Positions 1-7,597 of a stretch of DNA of 41,819 bases are shown here, one piece after another. The stretch comes from Actinomycetes bacterium. GTDB taxonomy: Bacteria > Actinomycetota > Acidimicrobiia > Spongiisociales > UBA5794. Made by a program: the position numbers and the translations under genes. The first letter of the stretch is position 1. Each line of letters begins with the position of its first letter. The DNA lies in NCBI GenBank assembly GCA_024638645.1, contig JAHEJX010000001.1, positions 11,268-53,086 of the forward strand. The letters are read 5' to 3'. A model generated the notes under the pieces. The model was not told the DNA's origin. It made no database searches and saw only the letters and a program-made list of their open reading frames with translations.

Positions 1-2
1 GG

Positions 3-464
3 TACAACGTCATGGGCTCGATCAGCTTCGATCACCCGGATCCATCGATCTTCACTGTTCTCACTTCGCCTTCAGCGGACGAGGGTGTGGCGAATATCGA
101 CTTCGTGATATTCGCCGACCGCTGGCTGGTCGGGGAGCACACGTTCCGCCCCCCCTGGTATCACAAGAACATCATGAGTGAGTTCATGGGAATCCTGTAC
201 GGCGTCTACGACGCCAAGGAGGAAGGGTTCAGCCCCGGCGGGATGAGTCTGCACAATATGTATTTCCCGCATGGGCCGGATCACGACGCCTGGATGAAGG
301 CCACGACGTCAGAACTGAAGCCGGAGAAGCTGTCGGACACGATGAGCTTCATGTTCGAAACTCGTTATCCGTTGATTCCAACGGCTTATGCGGGCTCAAT
401 CCCGGCCCTCCAAGACGATTACCCGAGCGTCTGGCACAGCCTGGAGAAACACTTCGACGCCTGA
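3..464 (+). CDS. hmgA: Homogentisate 1,2-dioxygenase, C-terminal part (5' end outside window)
   Basis: Opens the aromatic ring of homogentisate to maleylacetoacetate in phenylalanine/tyrosine breakdown; a cytosolic non-haem Fe(II) enzyme. The frame is open from base 3, so the N-terminal part of the usual protein (roughly 380-440 residues) lies upstream of the window. Numbering from the first Met at base 12, the visible part carries [27 protein letters not shown] and HGPD. His51, Glu57 and His87 have the same spacing (6 and 30) as the iron ligands His335, Glu341 and His371 of the human enzyme. The stop codon sits inside a terminator-like hairpin. The next gene has its own promoter, so this is the last gene of its transcript. 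Confidence 0.92.
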   Translation, partial: YNVMGSISFDHPDPSIFTVLTSPSADEGVANIDFVIFADRWLVGEHTFRPPWYHKNIMSEFMGILYGVYDAKEEGFSPGGMSLHNMYFPHGPDHDAWMKATTSELKPEKLSDTMSFMFETRYPLIPTAYAGSIPALQDDYPSVWHSLEKHFDA

Positions 465-478
465 TGTTTCGCATCAGG
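460..478 (+). terminator. Terminator hairpin at the homogentisate dioxygenase stop codon
   Basis: CCTGATG pairs perfectly with CATCAGG around a TTTCG loop; the TGA stop lies in the left arm. A moderately T-rich stretch (TTCGAGTTTCGCTTT) follows. It separates the dioxygenase from the TetR operon. Confidence 0.55.
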
Positions 479-563
479 TTCGAGTTTCGCTTTGCGCAAC
501 TCGGCCGTTGGATCTGCGGCCCGCAGCAGCTGTTGATTCGACAAACTGGGTTCCACAAGTCAC

Positions 564-592
564 TTGACTTATCGGCCGCGAGGTGGTCTAAT
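564..592 (+). promoter_or_regulatory. Sigma-70 type promoter of the tetR operon
   Basis: A -35 TTGACT at 564-569 and a -10 TCTAAT at 587-592 are separated by exactly 17 bp. The expected start point near 599 falls inside the operator at 592-609, the usual arrangement for an autorepressing TetR gene. Confidence 0.75.
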
Positions 593-609
593 TCGGTCGA
601 TCGACCGAA
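592..609 (+). promoter_or_regulatory. Palindromic TetR operator, copy 1
   Basis: TTCGGTCGATCGACCGAA is a perfect 18-bp palindrome. It overlaps the last base of the -10 box and the expected start point, and ends 10 bp before the tetR start codon. The same 8-bp arms recur at 4292-4309, so it is probably the binding site of the adjacent TetR protein. Confidence 0.85.
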
Positions 610-619
610 AGGAGTGAGA

Positions 620-1207
620 GTGCCTAGCGATCCAGACACCAAGGCGCAGATCTTGAAGGCGGCCAAGTCTGCGCTGCTGAATACCGGCTATTCCGGCCTG
701 TCGACTCGCAAGATCGCAGATGAGGCAGGTGTCCCGCTGAGCCAGATCCATTACCACTTCGGCTCGCGGCACAACCTCGTACTTGCGCTTCTCGACCGTG
801 AGAACCAGAAACTCCTGACCCGTCAGCAAGAGACGTTTCTGAGCGAGATGCCGCTGTGGAAACGGTGGGAGCAGGCATGTGACTATCTCGAAGACGATTT
901 GCGGTCCGGATACGTTCGGATTCTCCAGGAAATGACAGCAGCGGGCTGGTCGGATGATGACATCGCAGCGGCGGTGAGGGACATTCTCAAAGGCTGGTTC
1001 GATCTCTTGTCCGGGACGGCAGCGGCAGCGGCCGAGAAGTTGGGCGGTCTGGGGCCGTTCACCCCCGAGGAGATCGGCGTTCTCGCCGGGATGCCGTTCT
1101 TGGGGATCGAGGCGATGCTTCTGCTCGGTTTCAAGGAGAAGGACCTCCCTTCCCGCTCGGCTCTGCGCAAGGTTGGATCGGTCATCAGAAAGCTGGAGGG
1201 CGACTAA
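620..1207 (+). CDS. TetR/AcrR family transcriptional regulator
   Basis: Predicted ligand-responsive repressor of the following genes, 195 aa. The N-terminus has the family helix-turn-helix (about residues 12-50, with GYSGLSTRKIADEAGV and IHYHFGSR); the rest is a helical ligand-binding domain whose ligand cannot be read from the sequence. GTG at 620 is chosen because AAAGGAG lies just upstream and the HTH then begins at a typical distance; an upstream in-frame ATG at 464 would put an atypical tail before the domain and read through the promoter and operator. The stop overlaps the next gene's ATG by one base (TAATG). Autorepression through the 592-609 operator is inferred. Confidence 0.9.
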   Translation: MPSDPDTKAQILKAAKSALLNTGYSGLSTRKIADEAGVPLSQIHYHFGSRHNLVLALLDRENQKLLTRQQETFLSEMPLWKRWEQACDYLEDDLRSGYVRILQEMTAAGWSDDDIAAAVRDILKGWFDLLSGTAAAAAEKLGGLGPFTPEEIGVLAGMPFLGIEAMLLLGFKEKDLPSRSALRKVGSVIRKLEGD

Positions 1208-2118
1208 TGAGGGCTCGACTGCCTGACACCACCGGCACCGTGGTGCGCAATGGCGTAAGCCTCGGCTACGAGGTGTACGGGGATGGCCCCCAGACCGTTC
1301 TGCTGTTGCCGACTTGGACGATCATTCACTCCCGATTCTGGAAGATGCAGGTTCCGTACCTGTCCCGGCGGTATCGGGTGATCACATATGACGGTCCTGG
1401 CAACGGCAGGTCGGATCGGGTCACGAACCCGGATCGTTACAGCGTCGACGAATATGTGGACGACGCCGTGGCGGTCCTCGACAAGTGCGCTGTCGACAGG
1501 GCAGTCGTCGTTGGCTTGTCGATGGGCGGGCAATACGGATCACGGTTGGCCTGGCGGCATCCGAGCCGAGTTGCCGGCCTTGTGCTGGTTGGTGCGGCGC
1601 TGCCGCTGGCTCCGAATTCCGAGCGCTCCTCCATTGCGGAGCAGTTCTTCAAGCCATATACCGAGCCTTGCGAGGGGTGGGAGAAATACAATCTCGCCTA
1701 CTGGCACGACCACTACGAAGACTTCACGAAGTTCTTCTTCTCGCAGGTCTTCTCCGAGCCACACTCAACCAAGCCGCTTGAAGATGCAGTGGCATGGGCC
1801 AGCGAGACCTCACCAGACATTCTCGAGGCGGAAGCGGCTCGACCGGTTGTGGCCGGCGAAGGCAGCCGGGCGTCTGTGGCCACGCCCGACGAGGCGGTTG
1901 CCGCGTGGTCGCTGGTCCTGAGCGAACTGACGTGTCCGGTCCTGGTTGTGCATGGGACACACGATCGGATCCAGCCGTACGGGGTCGGCGTCGAGGCGGC
2001 TCGCCTGGCTGGAGCCACGTTGGTGTCACTCAAGGGATCAGGTCACATGCCCAATGTGCGCGACCCGATCCGCTTCAATCTCGTGCTGCGCAGATTCTTG
2101 GATGGGTTGGCGCCATGA
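1207..2118 (+). CDS. Alpha/beta hydrolase (serine nucleophile)
   Basis: Cytosolic alpha/beta-hydrolase fold enzyme of 303 aa, no signal peptide. The nucleophile elbow GLSMGG places Ser105; the acid is probably the Asp in HGTHD and the base the His in GSGHMPN. A cap region (about 125-215) holds many aromatic residues and a HSTKPLEDAVAWA segment shared with the hydrolase domain of the next gene, so the two arose by tandem duplication. Esterase, lactonase, C-C hydrolase or dehalogenase activity would all fit; the substrate is unknown. It overlaps tetR by one base and the next gene by ATGA, so all three are probably cotranscribed and repressed together. Confidence 0.9.
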   Translation: MRARLPDTTGTVVRNGVSLGYEVYGDGPQTVLLLPTWTIIHSRFWKMQVPYLSRRYRVITYDGPGNGRSDRVTNPDRYSVDEYVDDAVAVLDKCAVDRAVVVGLSMGGQYGSRLAWRHPSRVAGLVLVGAALPLAPNSERSSIAEQFFKPYTEPCEGWEKYNLAYWHDHYEDFTKFFFSQVFSEPHSTKPLEDAVAWASETSPDILEAEAARPVVAGEGSRASVATPDEAVAAWSLVLSELTCPVLVVHGTHDRIQPYGVGVEAARLAGATLVSLKGSGHMPNVRDPIRFNLVLRRFLDGLAP

Positions 2119-4235
2119 GGGCGAGCATCCCCCATGAAGCGGGCACCGTCGACCGCGACGGCGCGGACATCTACTACGAGGTCCATGGTTCGGGGCAGAC
2201 GACGCTATTCCTAGTGCCGCCGGCACCCATCACGCACTCGAAGATCTTCAAGGCGCAGGTGCCGTATCTGGCCCGTCACTTCCGAGTGGTGGCGATGGAC
2301 GCTCGCGGCAACGGCCGATCCGGTCAACCCACCGAGAAGGAAAAGCACACACGGGCCGAGAACGTCGCCGACATGCTTGCCGTTATGGATGTGACCGAGA
2401 CGACGCAAGCAGTTCTCGTTGGGCACTGCCATGCGAATTGGTGGTGTGTCGAGTTCGCAGCTCGGCATCGCGACCGCGTCACCGGGCTGGTGGCGATCGA
2501 GCCCGGCGTGCCATACATCGGGCCGGTCCAGCAACACTGGAAGGACACTGCGCCCAACTGGGAGGCAGAGCTCGACGATCCCCAGGGCTGGGCACTCAAC
2601 AACCGGCACGTCTACCTAACGGAGCATCGACGCTGGATTGAGTGGTTCTTCGGCCAGCAGCTCATCGAGGCTCACTCCACCAAACAGTTCGAGGACGCCG
2701 TCGAGTGGGCTCTCGAATCGACCGGCGCGGTGCTTGTGGCTGGCGAAGAGGGAATCGAAGTCGAGGCACCTTCCAAGGAAGACTTCGAGAAGGTTGTCGC
2801 GGCCATCGACTATCCGGTTGCAGTCATCCATGGCGAGCTCGACATCTGTCAGTGCGTCGAAAGGGGTAGGCAGTTCGCCGAGCGGGTCGGCGGCGAATTA
2901 CACATCCTGGAGGGAGCCGGCCACCTCGCCTTGGCCCGGGATCCCGTCAAGGTCAATCAGATCATCAAGGAGTTCGTCGACCGACTATCAGGAGCGCGCA
3001 TGAACAGCCACACATGGACACGCGGTATGAATCGACGCAAAAAGGTGCTGTACCTGTCGTCGCCGATTGGGCTCGGCCACGTGCGTCGAGATCTGGCGAT
3101 TGCTCAGGAGCTCAAACGCTTGCAGCCAGAGATCGAGATCGACTGGCTGACTCAGCATCCGGTAACACCCGTCCTCGAAGCAGAAGGGGAGCGAGTGCAT
3201 CCTGCCAGCGAGTGGCTTGCGTCAGAGTCCGGCCACTTCTCTGATGAGTCGCATGGCCACGATCTGCACTGTTTCCAGGCGCTGCGCAGCATGGACGAGA
3301 TCCTCGTCGCCAACTTCATGGTGTTTCAGGAAGTTGTCGAGGAGGGCCTCTATGACCTAGTCATCGGTGATGAAGCCTGGGACGTAGACCACTTCTGGCA
3401 CGAGAATCCAGAGCTCAAGCGAGGCGAGCACGCTTGGATGACCGACTTCGTCGGCTTCCTGCCGATGCCCGACGGCGGCGACCACGAGGCCTACCTGACC
3501 GCCGACTACAACGCAGAGATGATCGAGCATATCGAGCGTTTCCCGCGGATAAGGGACAAGGCGATCTTTGTTGGAAACAACGACGACGTGATCCCCGAAG
3601 TGTTCGGTGACGGTCTACCGAAGATTCGCGACTGGACGGAAGCGCACTTCGAATTCTCCGGCTATGTGACCGGTTTCACCCCGCCCACGTCTGAGGAATC
3701 GGCATCGTTGCGTGACGAGCTCGGGTTTGCCGAGGACGAGAAGGTGTGCATTGTCACCGTGGGAGGCTCGGGCATCGGCCAGTCACTTCTCGAGAAGGCA
3801 ATTGCAGCCTTCCCGATCGCCAAACGGACAATTCCAGAGTTGCGCATGATCGCCGTAGCCGGGCCCCGCATCGACCCGGCCAGCCTGACGAGCCATCCCG
3901 GCCTCGAGGTCCACGGCTACGTTGACAGGCTGTACCGCCACTTGTCTGTGTGCGATCTGGCTGTGGTTCAGGGTGGGTTGACGACAACCATGGAGTTGGC
4001 TGCCGCTAAGCGACCGTTTCTCTACTTCCCGCTGAGTCGGCATTTCGAGCAGAACTACCACGTTCGGCACCGTCTCGATCAATACGGTGCCGGTCGCTAC
4101 ATGGAGTACGCGTCCACCGATCCGGACGCGTTGGCTGCGGCAATGGTCGCTGAGCTGGCCCGCCGCATCGACTACCGCGATGTCGAAACCGATGGTGCGC
4201 TCCGCGCCGCCAAGCTCATTTCCGAATTGATCTGA
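2115..4235 (+). CDS. Fusion: alpha/beta hydrolase (Cys nucleophile) with GT-B glycosyltransferase
   Basis: One uninterrupted frame of 706 aa. Residues 1-295 are an alpha/beta hydrolase paralogous to the previous gene (HSTKQFEDAVEWA segment, HGELD acid, GAGHLAL base), but the elbow reads GHCHA, so the nucleophile at position 105 is Cys rather than Ser. Residues from about 305 form a GT-B glycosyltransferase of the MurG/UGT type: KKVLYLSSPIGLGHVRRD at the acceptor side, and VTVGGSGIGQS then HGYVDRLYRHLSVCD and VVQGGLTTTMELA in the donor-binding half. An ATG at 3000 preceded by CAGGAG (2989-2994) could also start the transferase as a free protein of 411 aa. ATGA overlap with the upstream gene marks one operon. 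A joint role in cleaving and glycosylating a small molecule is inference; sugar and acceptor are unknown. Confidence 0.85.
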   Translation: MRASIPHEAGTVDRDGADIYYEVHGSGQTTLFLVPPAPITHSKIFKAQVPYLARHFRVVAMDARGNGRSGQPTEKEKHTRAENVADMLAVMDVTETTQAVLVGHCHANWWCVEFAARHRDRVTGLVAIEPGVPYIGPVQQHWKDTAPNWEAELDDPQGWALNNRHVYLTEHRRWIEWFFGQQLIEAHSTKQFEDAVEWALESTGAVLVAGEEGIEVEAPSKEDFEKVVAAIDYPVAVIHGELDICQCVERGRQFAERVGGELHILEGAGHLALARDPVKVNQIIKEFVDRLSGARMNSHTWTRGMNRRKKVLYLSSPIGLGHVRRDLAIAQELKRLQPEIEIDWLTQHPVTPVLEAEGERVHPASEWLASESGHFSDESHGHDLHCFQALRSMDEILVANFMVFQEVVEEGLYDLVIGDEAWDVDHFWHENPELKRGEHAWMTDFVGFLPMPDGGDHEAYLTADYNAEMIEHIERFPRIRDKAIFVGNNDDVIPEVFGDGLPKIRDWTEAHFEFSGYVTGFTPPTSEESASLRDELGFAEDEKVCIVTVGGSGIGQSLLEKAIAAFPIAKRTIPELRMIAVAGPRIDPASLTSHPGLEVHGYVDRLYRHLSVCDLAVVQGGLTTTMELAAAKRPFLYFPLSRHFEQNYHVRHRLDQYGAGRYMEYASTDPDALAAAMVAELARRIDYRDVETDGALRAAKLISELI

Positions 4236-4291
4236 CAAAGAGGGGGAGTGCGAGCCATGTGAGAGCACGTGTGTCTTTCCATATCCACAGA

Positions 4292-4309
4292 TTCGGTCGA
4301 GCGACCGAA
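4292..4309 (+). promoter_or_regulatory. TetR operator, copy 2
   Basis: TTCGGTCGAGCGACCGAA has the same two 8-bp arms as the perfect palindrome at 592-609, differing only at one central base. It lies 28 bp before the start codon of the secreted-protein gene, so this gene probably belongs to the same regulon. I see no convincing -35/-10 pair next to it. Confidence 0.78.
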
Positions 4310-4337
4310 CGAAAACAACTTGAATAGGAGAATCATT

Positions 4338-4991
4338 GTGAAAAGGTATATCCGCCTTGCCGTAGTCCTGGCGGCGCTGACAACTATGGCAACTGTCCTC
4401 ATGGCGACTCCGGGCTCGGCTGCAAAGAACGTCAGCTGGTCGACGAGCGAAGTGGCTGCGTTCGCCGATCCGGACGCTCGGATTGGTACGTCGCATCTGG
4501 TGCGAACCAGATGGGGTGTGTTTGGCACATTTCGCACATCTCAGCTTCCCGCACGCGAAGCGCTCACCATGTGGTGGGTCGTGTTCAATGATCCGGCAGG
4601 GTGTTCCGAGCCGTGCGGAGAAGACGACATCTTCCTGAACGGTGACCCGGCACAGGGTCTCAACGAAGCAGGGATTGCAGCCGCCGACATCGTCGCGGGG
4701 TACGCGGACGGCGTGGTCGGGAAAAAGAGCGGCCGCGCATTCATGTCGGCCTGGCTCGGTGAAGGCGGCCCCGTCGACGAGATCATCTTTGGTGAGGGTC
4801 CCGTGCTCAAGGACGCACATGCGGCGGAGGTCCATCTGGTTGCTCGCAGCCACGGCCCGGCGGTACCGGGATTGATCAAGGTGCAGACCGGTTCCTACGC
4901 CGGAGGCTGTGAAGTCTTCCTCAACCCACCGGAGGTTCCGGACGCAGAGGGCGAATGCGCCGACATCCACTTCGCCATCCATCTGCCGTAA
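4338..4991 (+). CDS. Secreted protein of unknown function
   Basis: 217 aa with a clear Sec signal peptide: basic start (MKRYIR), a hydrophobic run to about residue 25 and a likely cleavage after GSA near residue 30. The mature part is about 19 kDa, with a CSEPC cysteine pair, a later CEVFLNPP segment and another Cys near the end, plus an AEVHLVARSHGP motif. I do not recognise a family with a known function. GTG at 4338 is preferred because TAGGAG lies just upstream and it leads straight into the signal peptide; the earlier in-frame ATG would read through the operator. The operator copy makes it a probable target of the TetR protein encoded 3.7 kb upstream. A strong hairpin follows the stop. 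Confidence 0.82.
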   Translation: MKRYIRLAVVLAALTTMATVLMATPGSAAKNVSWSTSEVAAFADPDARIGTSHLVRTRWGVFGTFRTSQLPAREALTMWWVVFNDPAGCSEPCGEDDIFLNGDPAQGLNEAGIAAADIVAGYADGVVGKKSGRAFMSAWLGEGGPVDEIIFGEGPVLKDAHAAEVHLVARSHGPAVPGLIKVQTGSYAGGCEVFLNPPEVPDAEGECADIHFAIHLP

Positions 4992-5003
4992 AGAGAGACA
5001 TCG

Positions 5004-5034
5004 CCGGAGGGCGCGCATTCTGTGCGCCCTCCGG
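5004..5034 (+). terminator. Strong hairpin after the secreted-protein gene
   Basis: CCGGAGGGCGC and GCGCCCTCCGG form a perfect 11-bp GC-rich stem, extendable inward by a GU and a CG pair, 12 bp after the stop. No T tract follows, so it may work with Rho or as an mRNA stabiliser. Confidence 0.6.
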
Positions 5035-5062
5035 TCCGATCTCCGCAATACTGCGGCCGGCC

Positions 5063-5944
5063 ATGGCTGCGACCCGACCCACCGATATTGCGGATATGAA
5101 GGCTCGGATGGAGAACTTCTCGACGGAGGAGGGCCAGACGCTTGGCCTCGGGATCGAGATTCTGCCGACCGACATCTTCATCAACACTTATCCGAAGGCG
5201 GGCACGACGTGGGTGCAACAGATGGTGCATCAGCTCCGCAGTGGTGGATCGATGGACTTCGGCGAGATCTGCGAGGTGGTGCCTTGGCTCGAACTGGCGC
5301 ACGATTGTGGAGTGAACCCGCTCGACCAGGGAGGGTTCGAACCGAGAGTCTTCAAGACTCATCTGAACTGGACCAGGATCCCCAAGGGCGCCCGCTACAT
5401 CTTTGTCGTTCGCGACCCTGTCGCCACCCTGCGCTCCTTCTATTCATTTTTCGAAGGGTGGCTTTTCGAACCCGGCTCGATCTCTGTTGCCGATTTTGCG
5501 TCCGGGTGGTTCATGGAAGGGACCGGCTCCGGCAACTACTGGAACTTCCTCGTCGAATGGTGGCCCCATCTGGCGGGGGGCGACGTCCTGGCAATGGCTT
5601 ACGAGCACATGATTGGCAACCCGGAGGCTGCCGTGCGTCGCGTGGCGGGGTTCGTAGACATTCGCGGAGAAGATGTGATCGCGGCCGCGATCCACAATTC
5701 GAGCCGGCCCGTCATGGCAGACAACGCGGAGAAGTTCGACGAGCATGTCCTGCGAGCGGCCAGGGATCCACTGATGGGCCTGCCGCCGGGTGGTTCCAGC
5801 CATAAGGCTCGCGCCGCCAGTGTTCCGGTCGTCGTACCTGCCGAGACGCTGCGAGCCCTCGACCAGCTGTGGCGAGAAGAAGTCGAGGCGGCGCTCGGCT
5901 TCTCTAGCTACGGCGACCTGACGGACGCCATTGCCAGGCTCTAG
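5063..5944 (+). CDS. PAPS-dependent sulfotransferase
   Basis: Transfers a sulfuryl group from PAPS to a hydroxyl or amine of an unknown acceptor; cytosolic, 293 aa. The 5'-phosphosulfate loop is YPKAGTTWVQQM (about residues 43-54), the candidate catalytic His is in FKTHLNW, and the 3'-phosphate site is FVVRDPVATLRSFYSFF, all in family order. ATG 5063 is used because further upstream in-frame starts run into the terminator hairpin and the previous gene; no clear ribosome site is seen, and ATG 5096 is an alternative. It lies downstream of the TetR-regulated genes but behind a hairpin, so coregulation is uncertain. Its stop shares a CTAG with the convergent SRPBCC gene. Confidence 0.9.
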   Translation: MAATRPTDIADMKARMENFSTEEGQTLGLGIEILPTDIFINTYPKAGTTWVQQMVHQLRSGGSMDFGEICEVVPWLELAHDCGVNPLDQGGFEPRVFKTHLNWTRIPKGARYIFVVRDPVATLRSFYSFFEGWLFEPGSISVADFASGWFMEGTGSGNYWNFLVEWWPHLAGGDVLAMAYEHMIGNPEAAVRRVAGFVDIRGEDVIAAAIHNSSRPVMADNAEKFDEHVLRAARDPLMGLPPGGSSHKARAASVPVVVPAETLRALDQLWREEVEAALGFSSYGDLTDAIARL

Positions 5945-6435
5945 GTCTTCAATTCCGCAAGCACTTTCACCCCGTCGATCACCGCCTGCATGTTGTCGCG
6001 ATGTTCTGCGTCGCGGGCCGCGATGATCGCTTCTTCGTTCTCGGGGTTCTTTTCGATCATGCTGGTGATCCCGCTCGGGCCGGGGCCGAGCTGTCGGGTG
6101 TAGATCAGTTGAGTGCCCCCGTCGTCGGGTTGGAGTTGGAAGGCCCAAGTCGCTCCGGGGTTGTGCCGGTCACTGACCGCCCACGCGAAGGCGCGCTCCT
6201 GTTCGTATTCGGTCACCCAGGACGTTGTCTCCCAGCTCCACTTACCGCGCTGATTGCGACCTACGAACCTCGAGCCGACATCGATCTCGCCAGCGTCTAT
6301 CCACTCCGCCCCGGTGAACTCACTCTGGAACTGTGCGGGCAGGTTGATGTCGCTCACCAACGCCCAAACGATGTGCGGCGAGGCGTCTATGTGGGTGGAC
6401 ACTTGCACAATCGGGAGATCTGCGAGTCTTGCCAC
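5941..6435 (-). CDS. SRPBCC family protein (polyketide cyclase/dehydrase-like)
   Basis: 164 aa of the START/Bet v 1-like superfamily, which binds hydrophobic ligands in a deep cavity. The start pattern VSTHIDASPHIVWALVSDI, the middle SRFVGRNQRGKWSWETTSWV and the long C-terminal helix match these single-domain actinobacterial proteins. GTG at 6435 is preferred because GGAGGT lies just before it and the domain then begins at once; starts at 6474 or 6477 would add about 13 residues of no known role. Convergent with the sulfotransferase, sharing four bases. Ligand and activity are unknown. Confidence 0.85.
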   Translation of the reverse strand: MARLADLPIVQVSTHIDASPHIVWALVSDINLPAQFQSEFTGAEWIDAGEIDVGSRFVGRNQRGKWSWETTSWVTEYEQERAFAWAVSDRHNPGATWAFQLQPDDGGTQLIYTRQLGPGPSGITSMIEKNPENEEAIIAARDAEHRDNMQAVIDGVKVLAELKT

Positions 6436-6533
6436 GGCTACCTCCGCTTCTTGTCTGTTCCATTCTTCCAGCATCAATCCCCGTGCGCGGCGAGCCGATG
6501 GATAGGCTGCTCGTCAGTCGATAGTCAGAACCT

Positions 6534-7520
6534 GTGCCCGATCTCACGCCACTCATCATGTCGCCGGTCCTCGCGGAGAAACCGTGGGGCGGACGCCGGC
6601 TGGCTGCGTACGGGAAACAACTGCCCGAGGGCAAGTGGATCGGAGAGAGCTGGGAGGTAGCCGACCTGCCAGTAGAGGCGGTGACAGCCGTACCGGATGC
6701 CCGGTCCCGCGTTGCGGGTGGTCCGCACGCAGGGAAGTCTCTGCGGGAACTGATTGAAGAGTTTGGCGAGGACCTCCTCGGGTCCGCTGCGCCCACTGCC
6801 GAGGGTGACTTCCCGCTGCTGGTCAAGCTGCTTGACGCTCGCGAACATCTCTCCGTGCAGCTACATCCCGATGCGGCCTACGTTGCCGAGCACGCCGAGG
6901 CTCGCCTGAAGACCGAGTCTTGGTACGTGGTCGATGCAGCAGAGGGGGCACATCTCTACCTCGGACTGCGCGAGGGAGTCGGAGTCGACGATGTTGCAGC
7001 TCGTGCCGGCACCGCATCGATCGTTGGTCTCCTCGAAGCCGTGCCGGCCCGTCCCGGTGACTTCTACCACCTGCCCGCCGGACTAGTACACGCTCTCGGC
7101 GCGGGCGTACTCGTAGCTGAAGTGCAGACGCCGAGCGACACAACATTCCGTCTCTACGACTGGGAGGATCGATACGACCGGCCCCACCGTCAGATGCACC
7201 TGGCAGAGGCACTCGAGGCGATTCGGCCCGAAGTCCAGAGCGAGCACAGAGAGCGAACCGAATCGGACGTGAGTAGGTCGCTCGTCTCCTACCCCGAGTA
7301 CTGGATTCGAGAACACAGGGGCGCCGGTGCCGTTACCGCCGATCCGGCGCCGGAATTGAGGGTGTTGATGGTTCTGGCAGGAGAGGCCTCCGTCCTGGGT
7401 GTGCGGCTGCGCCTTGGCCAGACGGCGATAGTCCCGGCGTGTTTGGCGGCGACGATGGTCCTTGCTGAAGGCGTCGACGAGCTCGTCCTCCTCGAGATCG
7501 GGCTCGTTTCAGGCGAGTAG
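6534..7520 (+). CDS. manA: Mannose-6-phosphate isomerase, type I cupin
   Basis: Zinc enzyme interconverting fructose-6-phosphate and mannose-6-phosphate, the entry to GDP-mannose and mannosylated envelope compounds; 328 aa. Motifs in order: EKPWGG at the N-terminus; SVQLHPD (metal-binding Gln and His); KTESWYV (metal-binding Glu); PAGLVHALGAG (metal-binding His); and EVQTPSDTTFRLYDW, typical of bacterial class I enzymes. The start is GTG 6534 or ATG 6558; neither has a ribosome site, and GATAGT eight bases before the GTG suggests a leaderless message. Catalyses a step adjoining the pgi/tal/galU cluster in this window but is not in that operon. Confidence 0.88.
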   Translation: MPDLTPLIMSPVLAEKPWGGRRLAAYGKQLPEGKWIGESWEVADLPVEAVTAVPDARSRVAGGPHAGKSLRELIEEFGEDLLGSAAPTAEGDFPLLVKLLDAREHLSVQLHPDAAYVAEHAEARLKTESWYVVDAAEGAHLYLGLREGVGVDDVAARAGTASIVGLLEAVPARPGDFYHLPAGLVHALGAGVLVAEVQTPSDTTFRLYDWEDRYDRPHRQMHLAEALEAIRPEVQSEHRERTESDVSRSLVSYPEYWIREHRGAGAVTADPAPELRVLMVLAGEASVLGVRLRLGQTAIVPACLAATMVLAEGVDELVLLEIGLVSGE

Positions 7521-7584
7521 TCCGCCGCTCGTGGGACTTGGCTGGTCACGTTGGCTCAAAAGCGGCGTCGGCATGGCCTGCCGC

Positions 7585-7590
7585 TACAGT
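7585..7590 (+). promoter_or_regulatory. -10 element (TACAGT) of the moxR operon
   Basis: TACAGT fits TANNNT and ends 7 nt before the GTG, with no ribosome site between; a leaderless start is likely. Confidence 0.5.
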
Positions 7591-7597
7591 TCCGGAC

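Noticed and set aside
464-619. N-terminal extension of the TetR protein from ATG 464
   Set aside because: It would be translated through the promoter and operator at 564-609, and GTG 620 has a good ribosome site.
1794-2114. Longer N-terminus for the hydrolase-glycosyltransferase gene
   Set aside because: This part is a shadow frame inside the upstream hydrolase; ATG 2115 gives the paralogue's start and an ATGA junction.
3783-5048. Long minus-strand frame of 421 codons
   Set aside because: It runs antisense to the glycosyltransferase end and the secreted protein and shows no domain pattern; it comes from high GC codon bias.
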